Source: Cognatundibacterium squillarum
Lineage (GTDB): Bacteria; Pseudomonadota; Gammaproteobacteria; Burkholderiales; Burkholderiaceae_D
Assembly (NCBI RefSeq): GCF_014652435.1
Contig: NZ_BMYU01000001.1
Span: 1-64,000 of the forward strand
Direction of reading: 5' to 3'
DNA: 64,000 bases
Shown here: in pieces, positions 36,576-47,197 of the stretch
Position numbering within the stretch: position 1 is the first letter of the stretch
How the letters are laid out: the number at the start of each line of letters is the position of its first letter
Program-made: the position numbers and the translations under genes
Notes under the pieces: model-generated
What the model was told of the DNA's origin: nothing
Database searches by the model: none
The model's input: the letters and a program-made list of their open reading frames with translations, nothing else

Positions 36576-38366
36576 TCAGAATGTACGTTCGCCTGTTTGC
36601 AGCTTCCAAAGTGCAGCATAGATGCCCTGGTCTTGCAGCAAGGTCTGATGAGTACCTGTTTCTGTCATTTTACCGTTTTCCAGTACGCAGATAAGATCTG
36701 CATTGCGAATGGTGGATAAACGATGTGCAATGATAATGGTGGTTCTGTTTTTGCTGATCACATCAAGACTGCGCTGAATCGAGGCTTCAGTTTCGTTATC
36801 AACAGCGCTGGTTGCTTCATCAAGAATCAGAATGGGCGGGTCCTTGAGAATCGCACGCGCAAGTGCAAGGCGTTGACGCTGTCCGCCTGACAGTTTTTGT
36901 CCGCGTTCACCAACTTTGGTGGCGAATCCCAGTGGCAATTTCTCAATAAATTCCAGCGCTTCTGCAGCACGTGCAGCTTCATACACTGCTTCATCGCTGG
37001 CATTGTTGATACCGTATGCAATATTTTCCGCGATCGTACCATCAGTCAGAAAGCTATCCTGTGCGACGTACCCAATTACCCGGCGTAAATCCTGTAGATT
37101 GATCTGGTCGCTTGCCTGTCCATCCAGCAAAATCTGACCGGATTGCGGACTGTAGAAGCGTAGCAGCAGTTTAACCAGCGTCGACTTACCCGAGCCAGTA
37201 GAGCCAACAAATGCCACGGTTTTCCCTGAGGAAATCGTCAGATTAATGTTTTGCAAAGTTGGATGATCAGCGTAGCTGAAGCTGACATTCTCAAAACGGA
37301 TTTCGCCTTTTACTTCACTTGTAGTAAGTTTTTTGCCGTCGTAGCTGATCTGGATTTTCGTGTCGATCAGATTCATTGCGCGCTCAATGGCAGACATCGA
37401 TCGCTGGTACATATCTGCGACTTCGGCCAGACCCGTCATCGGCCACAGAAGGCGTTGAGTCAGATAAACAAGTACGGAATATGCACCAACTGCCAGCTCA
37501 TTATGTAAGGTCAGCCACCCGCCATATACCAGGGTGGCCGTAAACCCGGCCAGAATTGCCATGCGGATGACCGGTGTGATTGCAGAGCTGACAGCAATGG
37601 CAGCAGCATTCGCATCTTTGTAGGCCGCACTGGCTTGTGCAATGTGTTGCTTCTCAAATTCTTCGGTCGCAAAAGCCTTAATTGTGGCAAGGCCGAGTAA
37701 ATTATTATTCAGTCGTGCACTGACATCACCCGCTGCCTCCCGTACCTTTGCGTAGCGTGGGGCGAGTTTTTTCTGAAACCAGAATGCCCCGAACAGAATT
37801 GCCGGAACCGGCAGCAGGGCGATGACGGCCAGTTTGGGTTGCAATACAAAGAACACCGTGCTGACCATGATGGATGAGCAAATCACCTGAATGATCTGAT
37901 TCGCACCACCATTCAGAAAACGCTCCATCTGATTAATATCTTCATTCATGACGGACATCAGATTGCCGGTGCGCTGGTTTTCAAAATACGCCATATCCAG
38001 TTTCTGAACATGATCATAGGCATCCAGTCGAAGATCATGCTGCAGGTTTTGTGCGAGCTTACGCCAGCGCAGGCAAAGTAAGTATTCGAACCAGGATTCG
38101 CCCATCCATATAACTGCATTCAGTGCACCGAGTAAAATCAGCTGGTGCCATGTCTGGGTGATGCCGAACTGGCCAAGTATTTCTCTTGCGAGAAAACTCT
38201 TTTCACCATTGACGACGATATCAACGGCAACGCCGATCAGTACTTCGGGAAGAACATCAAAAAATTTATTGAGAACGGAATAGAGCGTCGCCAGCTGAAA
38301 ATCGCGTCGGTAATTATTGGCGTAGCGCAACAACCGCTTTAATGGATGCAGTGGGGCGGCAGACAT
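36576..38366 (-). CDS. ABC-type exporter, fused membrane and ATPase domains
   Basis: The protein (about 596 aa) is a half-size ABC exporter, with six predicted transmembrane helices (about 20-310) and then the ATPase domain. Walker A is GSTGSGKS, the Q-loop GYVAQDSFL, the signature LSGGQRQRLALARAI and Walker B ILILDEATSAVDNETE, with the H-loop in IIAHRLSTI. It functions as a dimer in the inner membrane. Its substrate is not readable; lipid A, drug and peptide exporters look alike. ATG at 38366 is chosen; a TTG four codons earlier is possible. The cupin gene follows. Confidence 0.93.
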   Translation of the reverse strand: MSAAPLHPLKRLLRYANNYRRDFQLATLYSVLNKFFDVLPEVLIGVAVDIVVNGEKSFLAREILGQFGITQTWHQLILLGALNAVIWMGESWFEYLLCLRWRKLAQNLQHDLRLDAYDHVQKLDMAYFENQRTGNLMSVMNEDINQMERFLNGGANQIIQVICSSIMVSTVFFVLQPKLAVIALLPVPAILFGAFWFQKKLAPRYAKVREAAGDVSARLNNNLLGLATIKAFATEEFEKQHIAQASAAYKDANAAAIAVSSAITPVIRMAILAGFTATLVYGGWLTLHNELAVGAYSVLVYLTQRLLWPMTGLAEVADMYQRSMSAIERAMNLIDTKIQISYDGKKLTTSEVKGEIRFENVSFSYADHPTLQNINLTISSGKTVAFVGSTGSGKSTLVKLLLRFYSPQSGQILLDGQASDQINLQDLRRVIGYVAQDSFLTDGTIAENIAYGINNASDEAVYEAARAAEALEFIEKLPLGFATKVGERGQKLSGGQRQRLALARAILKDPPILILDEATSAVDNETEASIQRSLDVISKNRTTIIIAHRLSTIRNADLICVLENGKMTETGTHQTLLQDQGIYAALWKLQTGERTF

Positions 38367-38376
38367 AAATTCATGC

Positions 38377-38409
38377 AAAAAAGAAAAGGGACTGCAATCA
38401 TACAGTCCC
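38377..38409 (-). terminator. terminator of lysS
   Basis: On the minus strand the stem GGGACTG / CAGTCCC is followed by TTTTCTTTTTT. It lies immediately before the ABC exporter start, so that gene must be read from a nearby or read-through promoter. Confidence 0.85.
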
Positions 38410-38460
38410 TCAGTCTTTCCTGCATAAATTCAGGCGGGGTAAATCGCCCGAATGTGTTTT

Positions 38461-39999
38461 TTAGTCTTCACGACGCAAATGCGGGAACAGAATCACGTCA
38501 CGAATGTTCGGAGAATCTGTGATCAGCATCATCAGACGGTCAATACCGATACCGCAACCACCGGTTGGCGGCAGACCATATTCGAGTGCACGGATATAGT
38601 CAGCATCGTAGTACATCGCTTCATCGTCGCCAGCTTCTTTCGCAGCAACCTGCGCCATAAACCGGGCAGCCTGATCTTCAGAGTCATTCAACTCAGAGAA
38701 GCCGTTCGCAATTTCGCGACCCGTCATGAACAGTTCAAAACGTTCAGTGATGCCTGCGACAGTATCGGAAGCACGTGCCAGCGGAGAAACTTCCACCGGA
38801 TAATCGATGATGTAAGTCGGGTTCCACAGTTGGGATTCAGCTGTTTCTTCAAACAGTGCAAGTTGCAGCGCGCCAAGACCAGCGGTTGCCAGTGGTTTAA
38901 CGCCGAATTTCGCCAGTTCAGCCTTGAGGAAATCTACATCGTGCAGTTGTTCGTTCGTGTAACCCGGCGCGTACTTATTGATTGCGCCAACGATGGTCAG
39001 GCGTTCAAAAGGCTTGCTCAGATCCAGCTCTTTACCCTGATATGTCAGAACTGCTGTGCCGTGTGCATCTTCTGCTGCTTTGCGAATCACTTGCTCAGTG
39101 AAATCCATCAGCCATTTGTAATCAACGTAGGCAGCGTAGAATTCCATCATCGTGAATTCCGGATTGTGGCGTGGAGAAACACCTTCGTTACGGAAGTTAC
39201 GGTTAACTTCAAATACACGCTCAAAGCCACCAACAACCAGACGTTTCAGATACAGTTCCGGTGCGATACGCAGGAACATTTCCATGTCCAGCGCATTGTG
39301 GTGAGTAATGAACGGTTTGGCAGCTGCACCGCCAGGGATTGCGTGCAGCATTGGTGTTTCAACTTCCATGAAGTCATGGCTGGCCATGAAGTTGCGGATA
39401 GAAGTCATCGCCGCAGTACGTGCTTTGAATGTACGGCGTGTTTCTTCACTGGTGATCAGGTCAACATAACGCTGACGGTATTTCATTTCCTGATTTGACA
39501 GGCCATGGAATTTGTCCGGCAGAGGGCGCAGCGATTTGGTCAGCAGACGCAGTTCGGTTACTTTGATGGTCAGTTCGTCGGTCTTGGTTTTGAACAGTAC
39601 ACCACGGATACCCAGGATATCGCCCAGGTCATAGTGACGGAATGCTTCCATTGCTTCGTCACCGGTTTTGTCCTGTGTGACGTAAATCTGAATGCGGCCA
39701 TCCGCTTTGATACCGGAAGCATCCTGCAGGGTTGCGAATGCTGCTTTTTTACCTGCTTCACGCTTGAGCATCATGCGGCCCGCAACAACCACTTCCACAT
39801 TCAGGCTTTCCAGTTCTTCGCGGTTTTGTTCCGCGTATTTTGCCTGCAGGTCAGAAGCCTTGTGCTGAGGACGGAAATCATTTGGAAACGCGATGCCCTT
39901 CTTGCGGATCGCGTCCAGCTTGGCACGGCGTTCTGCAATAATGGCATTGTCGTCGGCATGCACTTCGCTGCTGACAGTTGCTTGGTTGATTTCTGACAT
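38461..39999 (-). CDS. lysS: lysyl-tRNA synthetase (class II)
   Basis: LysRS (512 aa) has an N-terminal OB anticodon domain (about 60-180), the class II motif 2 region [20 protein letters not shown], and motif 3 [13 protein letters not shown]. The insertion [32 protein letters not shown] is the family's conserved core. It is complete, with a GAGAGAAAC ribosome site. It lies 100 bases downstream of prfB in the same direction, the classical prfB-lysS arrangement. Confidence 0.98.
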   Translation of the reverse strand: MSEINQATVSSEVHADDNAIIAERRAKLDAIRKKGIAFPNDFRPQHKASDLQAKYAEQNREELESLNVEVVVAGRMMLKREAGKKAAFATLQDASGIKADGRIQIYVTQDKTGDEAMEAFRHYDLGDILGIRGVLFKTKTDELTIKVTELRLLTKSLRPLPDKFHGLSNQEMKYRQRYVDLITSEETRRTFKARTAAMTSIRNFMASHDFMEVETPMLHAIPGGAAAKPFITHHNALDMEMFLRIAPELYLKRLVVGGFERVFEVNRNFRNEGVSPRHNPEFTMMEFYAAYVDYKWLMDFTEQVIRKAAEDAHGTAVLTYQGKELDLSKPFERLTIVGAINKYAPGYTNEQLHDVDFLKAELAKFGVKPLATAGLGALQLALFEETAESQLWNPTYIIDYPVEVSPLARASDTVAGITERFELFMTGREIANGFSELNDSEDQAARFMAQVAAKEAGDDEAMYYDADYIRALEYGLPPTGGCGIGIDRLMMLITDSPNIRDVILFPHLRRED

Positions 40000-40099
40000 A
40001 AGTTTCTCTCAGTAAGACCGGGCCTTCTGGCCCTTGCTGTTGAATTTCTGACGCAGACACACGCCTGCGTCAGGATCGCATGATGTATGCAGGTGGGGA

Positions 40100-41204
40100 T
40101 CAGACACCTTGTTTCAGCGATGCTGCGATGAAATCATCGATTTCGCCATCGAGCACTGCTTTGGTATTGCCGGTTTCATGGCCGGTACGCAAGTCTTTAA
40201 TACGGGACTGATCCAGTACATAAGAACGAATCTGATGACCCCAGCCCACGTCGGTTTTGGAATCTTCCAGATTTTGTTTTTCCGCCATCCGTTTGCGTAA
40301 TTCCAGCTCAAACAGTTTCGCTTTCAGCATTTCCCACGCTTCGGCACGGTTACGGTGCTGACTGCGGTCGTTCTGACATTGCACAACGATACCGGTTGGT
40401 GCGTGGGTTAAACGTACAGCAGAGTCTGTTTTATTGATGTGCTGACCACCGGCACCGGATGCGCGGTAAGTGTCGGTACGAACATCCGCCGGATTGATTT
40501 CAATCTCAAACGATTCGTCGACTTCAGGGTAGACAAACAAGCTGGAGAAGGAAGTGTGGCGGCCGTTATTTGAATCAAACGGTGATTTACGTACCAGACG
40601 GTGTACACCGGTTTCTGTACGCAGGAAACCGTAAGCGTATTCGCCTTCTACTTTCAGAGTCGCCGTTTTGATACCTGCAACATCGCCGTCCGATTGTTCC
40701 AGAATGTCGACCTTGAAGCCTTTGCGTTCGCAATAGCGCAGATACTGACGCAGCAGCATCGATGCCCAGTCTTGTGCCTCGGTACCACCGGCACCAGCCT
40801 GAATATCGATAAAGCAATTGTTCGGGTCCATCGGGTTGTTAAACATCCGGCGGAATTCCATGCCTTCGATCAGGCCGCGGATACGCTCTACGTCGGACTC
40901 GATGGATGCCAGCGTGTCTTCGTCATTTTCTTCTTTCGCCATTTCAAACAGATCTGAAGCATCGGTCAGACCGTTGTTGGCTTCGATCAGTGTATTGACG
41001 ATCGCTTCCAGCGATTTTTTTTCTTTACCGAGGTCCTGCGCCCGTTTCGGGTCGTTCCAGACATTCGGATCTTCTAATTCTGCGTTAACTTGTTCGAGTT
41101 TCTCTGACTTGATATCGAAGTCAAAGATACCTCCGTAAATCAGCCTCGCGCGCGGTCAGGTCGGCGAGCAGGTTGGACAGACTATTCAGACGTTCGGCTT
41201 CCAT
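40100..41204 (-). CDS. prfB: peptide chain release factor 2 with programmed +1 frameshift
   Basis: The full product has about 367 residues from two frames: 41204-41124 (27 codons, MEAERLNSL...) and 41122-40100. An in-frame TGA lies at 41121-41123. RF2 recognises UGA and UAA stop codons. The SPF tripeptide that reads the stop codon is in RKSPFDSNN, and the peptidyl-transferase GGQ is in [11 protein letters not shown]. The frame break is the normal autoregulatory device of prfB: low RF2 allows the +1 shift and more RF2 is made. The ATG at 41204 has AGGATT upstream. It is transcribed with lysS. Confidence 0.97.
41120..41135 (-). promoter_or_regulatory. prfB programmed frameshift site
   Basis: On the minus strand the sequence reads CGGAGGTATCTTTGAC: an internal Shine-Dalgarno-like GGAGG, the slippery CTT codon, then the UGA stop. 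Slipping one base forward converts UGA to GAC (Asp). The spacing of three bases between GGAGG and CTT is that of the known site. Confidence 0.95.
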
Positions 41205-41297
41205 AATCCTGTATTTTCCAATGCAATTAAAACCTTGCATTATAACCTGAGCTCGCCCGGGATTTCCCGCACAATGCGGTGCGTAATGGAAAAAACC

Positions 41298-41588
41298 TTA
41301 CCAGACAGAGGTGGTTTCGGTAGCTTTGCTGCCGCGATGCGATTCAAACCAGCGACTGAGATGATTTTTGAAGCAATCAGGACAGATGTGATACTGCACC
41401 AGTCTGGAGCTGCCCCCGCTTGGCATGGACTCTTCTTCTTCCATCGCAATCGTGGTGATGACTTTCTCGTGTTCTTTTTCACTCCAGTTTTCGTCCCAGC
41501 GCGATTCTGCACCACAAACGTCGCAGGTCAGTTTATCGAACACTTCCTCAGTATGCTCGAGGATCAGAACGGTTTTCATGTGCTTCAT
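41298..41588 (-). CDS. small CxxC zinc-ribbon-like protein
   Basis: The protein (96 aa) is unassigned. It has LTCDVCGAESRWDENW at about 20-36 and ICPDCFKNHLSRWF at about 69-82, two CxxC knuckles that should bind one zinc. An acidic linker (MEEEES) separates them. The start is supported by a perfect GGAGG six bases before the ATG. It sits alone between prfB and ygiQ. Small proteins of this form act as metal-binding or nucleic-acid-binding modules, but nothing more can be said. Confidence 0.75.
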   Translation of the reverse strand: MKHMKTVLILEHTEEVFDKLTCDVCGAESRWDENWSEKEHEKVITTIAMEEEESMPSGGSSRLVQYHICPDCFKNHLSRWFESHRGSKATETTSVW

Positions 41589-41678
41589 GCTTCCTCCTTC
41601 TGTGGGTGATGCAGTTGGACAAGCTCTATCTCCGATTCATTGTATATGCTGGCAGAAAGCGGGGCAGGGTGATGGCGA

Positions 41679-41715
41679 AAAAAAAGCTGCATTCCGTAGA
41701 GGAGTGCAGCTTTTT
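41679..41715. terminator. terminator of ygiQ
   Basis: The stem AAAAAGCTGCATTCC / GGAGTGCAGCTTTTT is directly downstream of the ygiQ stop on the minus strand. Confidence 0.88.
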
Positions 41716-41717
41716 AA

Positions 41718-44039
41718 TCAGCGTCCTTTGCGAGGCGCGGCAGATTTAAATCCACCCGGTCCGGACCGGCTGGCACCAACTGGCTTCGTTCCGGTGCGTA
41801 CCGTCGTTGCTGGTTTTGTAATGCCTGTTTTACGCGCAACCGCATTTACCGAATTTTTTCCGAAGGTATTCAGCTTCGGCGCGGCAACCCGGCGGCCATT
41901 TTCCTTGCCGATTTCCTGAATCGCGACGCGAACTGCTGGCGGGCGTGGCGGAATCAGATGGTTCGGGCCAGTGCCGATCAGATCGCGACGTCCCATATAG
42001 ACCAGACCGTCACGTACAATTTCCCAGTTCTCCGGTGCATGGTAACGCAGCAGGGCTTTATGGAATTTACGGGTTTTGCCAGCGCGTGCAGTTTCCACGA
42101 CTTCAGAGTCTTGCGTGACTTTTTTCAGCGGATTTTTACGCGTGTGGTACATCGTGCTTGCCAGTGCCATCGGCGTTGGCATAAAGGTTTGCACCTGATC
42201 CAGCTTGAAGTTATTTTTCTTCAGCCACAAAGCCAGATTCACCATGTCTTCATCTGTGCAACCCGGATGGGCTGCGATGAAGTAAGGAATCAGATACTGT
42301 TCTTTACCGGCTTCACGCGAATACTTCTCAAACATGGCCTTGAACTTATCGTAGCTGCCGATGCCCGGTTTCATCATTTTGGACAGCGTGTTTTGCTCGG
42401 TATGTTCCGGTGCAATTTTCAGTAATCCGCCGACGTGATGCGTCACCAGTTCCTTCACGTATTCCGGCGATTCCACTGCCAGATCGTAACGCAGCCCTGA
42501 TGACACCAGAATTTTCTTGATGCCGGGAATCGCACGCGCTTTGCGGTAAATCTGGATCAGTTTGCTGTGATCCGTATTCAGGTTTGAGCAGATGCCCGGA
42601 TACACGCAAGACAGCTTACGGCAGGACTCTTCGATTTTCTTGTCTTTACATGCGATGCGGTACATGTTGGCGGTCGGGCCGCCGAGGTCGGAAATAATGC
42701 CGGTAAAGCCTTTGACTTTATCGCGGATTTCTTCGATTTCACGCAGGATGGAGCGTTCGGAACGGCTTTGAATAATGCGGCCTTCGTGCTCCGTAATCGA
42801 GCAGAAAGTACAGCCCCCGAAACAACCGCGCATAATATTGATCGAGAAACGGATCATTTCCCATGCCGGAATGCGGGCATCGCCATAGCTAGGATGCGGC
42901 GCACGGGCGTAGGTGCGGTCGTACACGCCATCCATTTCATCCATGCCCAGCGGCAGTGGTGGCGGATTCAGCCATACGTCACGGTTGCCGTGATTTTGTA
43001 CCAGTGCTTTCGCATTGCCCGGATTCGCTTCCAGATGGAAAACACGTGAAGCATGGGCGTACATCACAGGATCCGCCGAGACTTCATCAAACGATGGCAT
43101 GCGAATCACGGTTTTGTGCAAACGGTTTTTAATCATTTGCTGGCGTTCTTCGCGGCTCATGATACGCATCGCCTGCGCCTGTACGACATCAGGCTTGGTT
43201 TCTGCTGCAGCGGTTTCGCTGCTCGCACCATCTTTGCCTGTGCTGCACTTTGCATCATTTTCCGGCACCATCGCATACGGATTGGTTGGCGGATCAATAC
43301 GGCCCGGTTTGTCGATGCGAACGGAGTCGATTTCTGTCCATTCTTCATCCGGCAGCCAGCCTTTTGGCACCATAAACGCCGTACCGCGAATGTCGCGGAT
43401 GGATTTGATAGACTCGCCGGCAGCGATACGGTGCGTCATTTCAATCAGCGCTCGTTCTGCATTGCCGAACAGTAAAATGTCGGCTTTAGAATCCTGTAAT
43501 ACCGAGCGGCGAACTTTGTCAGACCAGTAATCGTAATGCGCAATACGGCGCAGACTGGCTTCAATGCTGCCGACCACAATATTGGTATCGGGAAAGGCTT
43601 CACGCGCACGCTGTGCATACACGGTGACAGCGCGATCCGGACGTTTGCCGCGTTCGCCGTTTGGCGTGTAGGCATCTTCAGAACGGATTTTGCGGTCAGC
43701 AGTGTATTTGTTGACCATGGAATCCATATTGCCGGCGGTAATGCCGAAATACAGATTCGGTTTGCCAAGCGCACGGAATGCATCCGCATTCTGCCAGTCC
43801 GGCTGGCTGATAATGCCGACGCGGAAGCCGTGGTGCTCCAGCAGGCGGCCAATCAGGGCCATGCCGAAACTAGGATGATCGATATACGCGTCACCGGTAA
43901 TCAGGATGACGTCACAGCTATCCCAGCCAAGCGCATCCATTTCTGCACGTGACATTGGCAGAAACGGGGCGGCATAGTCACCGCCGACTTCGTAGCGGTG
44001 CTTAGGATAAGAAAAGAGATTTTTTGGTTGAGCATTCAT
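41718..44039 (-). CDS. ygiQ: YgiQ-family radical SAM protein
   Basis: The protein (773 aa) is a long radical-SAM enzyme of the YgiQ family. An N-terminal domain carries the [26 protein letters not shown] and [15 protein letters not shown] segments. The [4Fe-4S] motif [16 protein letters not shown] lies near residue 400, with the downstream [12 protein letters not shown]. The C-terminal part is Lys/Arg-rich and disordered (about 700-773). The reaction of YgiQ is not established. It is transcribed toward the zinc-ribbon gene but ends at its own terminator. Confidence 0.95.
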   Translation of the reverse strand: MNAQPKNLFSYPKHRYEVGGDYAAPFLPMSRAEMDALGWDSCDVILITGDAYIDHPSFGMALIGRLLEHHGFRVGIISQPDWQNADAFRALGKPNLYFGITAGNMDSMVNKYTADRKIRSEDAYTPNGERGKRPDRAVTVYAQRAREAFPDTNIVVGSIEASLRRIAHYDYWSDKVRRSVLQDSKADILLFGNAERALIEMTHRIAAGESIKSIRDIRGTAFMVPKGWLPDEEWTEIDSVRIDKPGRIDPPTNPYAMVPENDAKCSTGKDGASSETAAAETKPDVVQAQAMRIMSREERQQMIKNRLHKTVIRMPSFDEVSADPVMYAHASRVFHLEANPGNAKALVQNHGNRDVWLNPPPLPLGMDEMDGVYDRTYARAPHPSYGDARIPAWEMIRFSINIMRGCFGGCTFCSITEHEGRIIQSRSERSILREIEEIRDKVKGFTGIISDLGGPTANMYRIACKDKKIEESCRKLSCVYPGICSNLNTDHSKLIQIYRKARAIPGIKKILVSSGLRYDLAVESPEYVKELVTHHVGGLLKIAPEHTEQNTLSKMMKPGIGSYDKFKAMFEKYSREAGKEQYLIPYFIAAHPGCTDEDMVNLALWLKKNNFKLDQVQTFMPTPMALASTMYHTRKNPLKKVTQDSEVVETARAGKTRKFHKALLRYHAPENWEIVRDGLVYMGRRDLIGTGPNHLIPPRPPAVRVAIQEIGKENGRRVAAPKLNTFGKNSVNAVARKTGITKPATTVRTGTKPVGASRSGPGGFKSAAPRKGR

Positions 44040-44151
44040 AGGCGCGATTGTACCGGAAAGTACAAAAGCTTGCGTTTGCTCAATGTGAAATTTTGCTGAA
44101 GAATCAAAAACTTGCGTGCATCTGAAGAACTTGCTTAAGCATTAAGCAAAT

Positions 44152-44574
44152 TCAGGCTGGCTGGCGCAGTAACTGATCGGCTTCCTGATTGCGGTGACGG
44201 GGTACCCAGTGCAGATGCCAGTCAGGAAATCGTGCCAGTATTGCCTGTGCCTCGGCGCGGTAATGGCTCAGTACCGCAGCCGGACGCGGTGCGGTGCCCA
44301 GCACATCCTGAATCACGACCTGACTGTCGCCCTGAATGCGTGCGCTTTGTCCCGGCTGGCAATGCAGGGCCAGCGTTTGCAGTAAGGCGATCAGCGCCTG
44401 ATACTCCGCATCGCTGCTGTCGCCTTCACCGGCATGCCGTGCCCACTCCACGGTTTTACCACTGGCAGCATGCCGCAAAATGCCCGCGATACGGCATTTG
44501 CCCGGATTCGGTGAGCATGAACCGTCAAAAGCAGCATGCCAGTCGGCGGGTGGTTGAACGCGGGATTTTTTCAT
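44152..44574 (-). CDS. RNase HI-like protein
   Basis: The protein (140 aa) has an RNase H fold. The acidic active-site residues appear in WHAAFDGSCSPNPGK (Asp), SDAEYQALIALLQ (Glu) and IQGDSQVVIQDV (Asp), and the last in RHRNQEADQLL (Asp). The Gly-rich NPGK and the absence of the basic protrusion of RNase HI suggest the reverse-transcriptase-RNase-H-like group often annotated as a second RNase HI. It degrades RNA in RNA-DNA hybrids in relatives. It is divergent from the hydroxyacid dehydrogenase gene. Confidence 0.88.
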   Translation of the reverse strand: MKKSRVQPPADWHAAFDGSCSPNPGKCRIAGILRHAASGKTVEWARHAGEGDSSDAEYQALIALLQTLALHCQPGQSARIQGDSQVVIQDVLGTAPRPAAVLSHYRAEAQAILARFPDWHLHWVPRHRNQEADQLLRQPA

Positions 44575-44664
44575 GCGGAGTCAGTGTATGGCAGGGGCGG
44601 GATGCGGGGCGCTATGCTATCCTGTTGCGCGTTTTTTTGCCATCCACGCCGGAGAATTTTCAGT

Positions 44665-45609
44665 ATGCAACCTGTCATTCCTTTTATTGCTGCGCCCGGA
44701 TATCGCTTTACTACGCAATGGGTCGATGTTCTGCAGCAGGCATTACCGGAATGCACCGTCGTGCCGGTGGAATTTCTGAGCTCCGATCAGCGGACGCAAG
44801 TGGAAGTGGCGGTGGTGGCAAATCCGGATCCGCAAACCCTGCGTTTATTGCCGAATCTGAAATGGGTGCACAGCGTCTGGGCCGGTGTGGAACGCTTGCT
44901 CAGTGATTTGCAGGACTGGCAATTACCAGTGGTGCGGCTGAAAGACCCGGAACTTGCGCGAACCATGGCGGAAGCGGTACTCGCTTGGACTATGTATCTG
45001 CATCGCGATATGCCGGCATACCGTCAGTTGCAAGCGGAACGGCGCTGGCAACCACTGGAATATACGCCGGCGCGGGCGCGCAGAGTCAGTGTGCTGGGTA
45101 CCGGTGAGTTGGGTGGTACAGCCTTGAAATTACTGCAGCAGACCGGTTTTCAGGTATCTGGCTGGAGTCGGCGTGGTAATGGCCCTGAAGGAGTGCGCTG
45201 CTTCTCCGGTGAGCAGGGTTTGCAGGCAATGCTGGCGGAGACAGACATTCTCGTCTTGCTGCTGCCTCTAACACCGCAGACACGCGGACTGGTGAATGCA
45301 GCATTGCTGAAAAAATTACCTGCCGGTGCGGCACTGATCAATTTTGCGCGCGGTGATATTGTGGATGATGCAGATTTGCGCACCGCGCTGGATACAAAAC
45401 ACCTGCGTCACGCTGTTCTGGATGTGTTTTCCCAGGAACCATTACCCGCGCAAAGCTGGCACTGGTCTCATCCCTCCGTCACGGTGCTACCGCATATCTC
45501 TGCGCCAACCACCCGCGACACCGCCGCGCAGATCGTCGCGCAAAACCTGCGGCGCTGGCTGGCTTCCGGTGAGATCCCGGAATCCGTGGATCTGCAACAG
45601 GGCTACTGA
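44665..45609 (+). CDS. ghrA: glyoxylate/hydroxypyruvate reductase A-like dehydrogenase
   Basis: The protein (314 aa) is a D-2-hydroxyacid dehydrogenase. The NAD(P) fold reads SVLGTGELGGTALKLLQQTGFQVSGWSR; ILVLLLPLTPQTRGLVNAALL, then INFARGDIVDDADLRTAL and DVFSQEPLPAQSWHWSHPSVTVLPHISA carry the catalytic Arg, Glu and His. It is of the GhrA type, which reduces glyoxylate and hydroxypyruvate with NADPH. The ATG at 44665 has GGAGAA upstream. The downstream 45610-45757 has no gene. Confidence 0.9.
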   Translation: MQPVIPFIAAPGYRFTTQWVDVLQQALPECTVVPVEFLSSDQRTQVEVAVVANPDPQTLRLLPNLKWVHSVWAGVERLLSDLQDWQLPVVRLKDPELARTMAEAVLAWTMYLHRDMPAYRQLQAERRWQPLEYTPARARRVSVLGTGELGGTALKLLQQTGFQVSGWSRRGNGPEGVRCFSGEQGLQAMLAETDILVLLLPLTPQTRGLVNAALLKKLPAGAALINFARGDIVDDADLRTALDTKHLRHAVLDVFSQEPLPAQSWHWSHPSVTVLPHISAPTTRDTAAQIVAQNLRRWLASGEIPESVDLQQGY

Positions 45610-45757
45610 ATTTGCCTGAAAAACATTGCAATAAACTGTGTAATTCATGTAAATTCGCAAACTTTACTGCGTATTCGCTGTGGAAACTTGCAGCGGCAGT
45701 GCACTGTATTTTGTTGCTGCAGTTTTCTTCAGCGCCATCCTCGTTCCGATTTGAAGT

Positions 45758-47149
45758 ATGAGTTATTTGTCCCCTGAGTTTGCGCTGGTATTTCTGGGTT
45801 TTCTGATCCTTTACTGGGGGCTGGTACGATGGCCCCGCGCACAAAAGCTGAGTCTGCTGACAGCCAGCTACGCCATTTACGCGTCCATCGACTGGCGCTT
45901 CGCCGCAATTCTGGCGGTTTTTTCGACGATACTGACTGGCCTGATGGCCCTGAGCGCGCAGCGGACCGCATGGCGCCGCGGCATTTGCGGCACTGGCGTG
46001 GTGCTTGCGGTGGCGAATCTGGCAGTCTTTAAATACTACGACTTTTTCCGCGAAGGGATTCAGCAACTGGCGGCCGGAGCAGGGCTGCACTGGGCTTTCC
46101 CTGCGCTGGATATTCTGCTGCCGGTAGGGATTTCGTTTTATACCTTTCAGGCGATTGCCTATCTGGTATCGGTTGCGAAAGGGCAGTGCGAACCGGCACG
46201 GGCAGAAGAAAGTGCTTTATATCTGGCATTCTTTCCAACCTTATTCGCCGGGCCGATTTGCCGTGCCGATAATTTGCTGACCCAGATTCGCGATACCGCG
46301 CAGAAAACCATCCTCGCGCCGGACCTTGCTGTGTATTTGCTGTTATCGGCGCTGGTGAAAAAAGTCTGGATTGCCACCTGGGTGGCAGAAAACTGGGTCA
46401 ATCCTTTATTCGCTAATCCGGACAGCTATCAGGGAATCGAATTAATCGTCGGCATGTATGCATTTGCAATTCAGATTTTTCTGGATTTCAGCGGTTATTC
46501 CGATCTGGTGATTGCGCTGGCGCTGTTGCTCGGCTACCAGTTGCCGCAAAACTTTGATCAGCCGTATCTGGCGCGTAATCTGCGTGATTTCTGGCGCCGC
46601 TGGCATATTTCTCTGTCCAGCTGGATCCGTGATTTTGTTTACATTCCGCTCGGCGGCAACCGCCACGGCTGGCTGCGTTCGCAGGTCAATATCTTTACTG
46701 CGATGCTGATCAGTGGTTTGTGGCACGGTGCTAGCCTGAAATACCTGATCTGGGGCGGCATGCATGGCCTCGGAATGGTGGCACAAAATACGCTGGAAAA
46801 AGTTACCCGCCGTACGCCGTCCGGCTGGATCAGCGCCGTGCTGAGTTTTCATGCCGTATGTTTTGCGTGGGTGTATTTCCGCGCTGACAGTTTTCAGGAT
46901 GCGAACCACTTTATTGCCGGCATGCTGCGTACGGATGGTCCGGTGACGCTGAACGTGCTGGCTGCGCTGGTGGCGCTGGGCATGTTTTTTGTGATTTCTG
47001 TGTATGCACGCCGTATGCAGGAATTGCTGGTGCGCGGGCTGGCGGCAACGCCATTACTGATCAAGCCGCTTTTGCTGGCGGCTGTGGTACTGGTGCTGCA
47101 CTTGCTCGGACCTTCCGGCGTACCGGCATTTTTGTATTACTCTTACTGA
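45758..47149 (+). CDS. MBOAT-family O-acyltransferase (AlgI-like)
   Basis: The protein (463 aa) is a polytopic membrane-bound O-acyltransferase. It has ILLPVGISFYTFQAIAYLVSV, FLDFSGYSDLVIALALLLGY, the LRDFWRRWHISLSSWIRDFVYIPLGG signature and the active-site His in SGLWHGASLKYLIWGGMHG. Members pass acetyl groups across the inner membrane for alginate, peptidoglycan or other polymers. It is the first gene of a run with two SGNH-hydrolase-like genes, the usual make-up of an extracytoplasmic O-acetylation module. Confidence 0.93.
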   Translation: MSYLSPEFALVFLGFLILYWGLVRWPRAQKLSLLTASYAIYASIDWRFAAILAVFSTILTGLMALSAQRTAWRRGICGTGVVLAVANLAVFKYYDFFREGIQQLAAGAGLHWAFPALDILLPVGISFYTFQAIAYLVSVAKGQCEPARAEESALYLAFFPTLFAGPICRADNLLTQIRDTAQKTILAPDLAVYLLLSALVKKVWIATWVAENWVNPLFANPDSYQGIELIVGMYAFAIQIFLDFSGYSDLVIALALLLGYQLPQNFDQPYLARNLRDFWRRWHISLSSWIRDFVYIPLGGNRHGWLRSQVNIFTAMLISGLWHGASLKYLIWGGMHGLGMVAQNTLEKVTRRTPSGWISAVLSFHAVCFAWVYFRADSFQDANHFIAGMLRTDGPVTLNVLAALVALGMFFVISVYARRMQELLVRGLAATPLLIKPLLLAAVVLVLHLLGPSGVPAFLYYSY

Positions 47150-47197
47150 TTTTTTGCGCTGAACTTAACAACAAGATTGTCTGTGCTGGTGAACAAC

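Noticed and set aside
40100-41204. prfB as a frameshifted pseudogene
   Set aside because: The break is at the known CTT-TGA-C programmed site with an upstream GGAGG, and the rest of the protein is intact.
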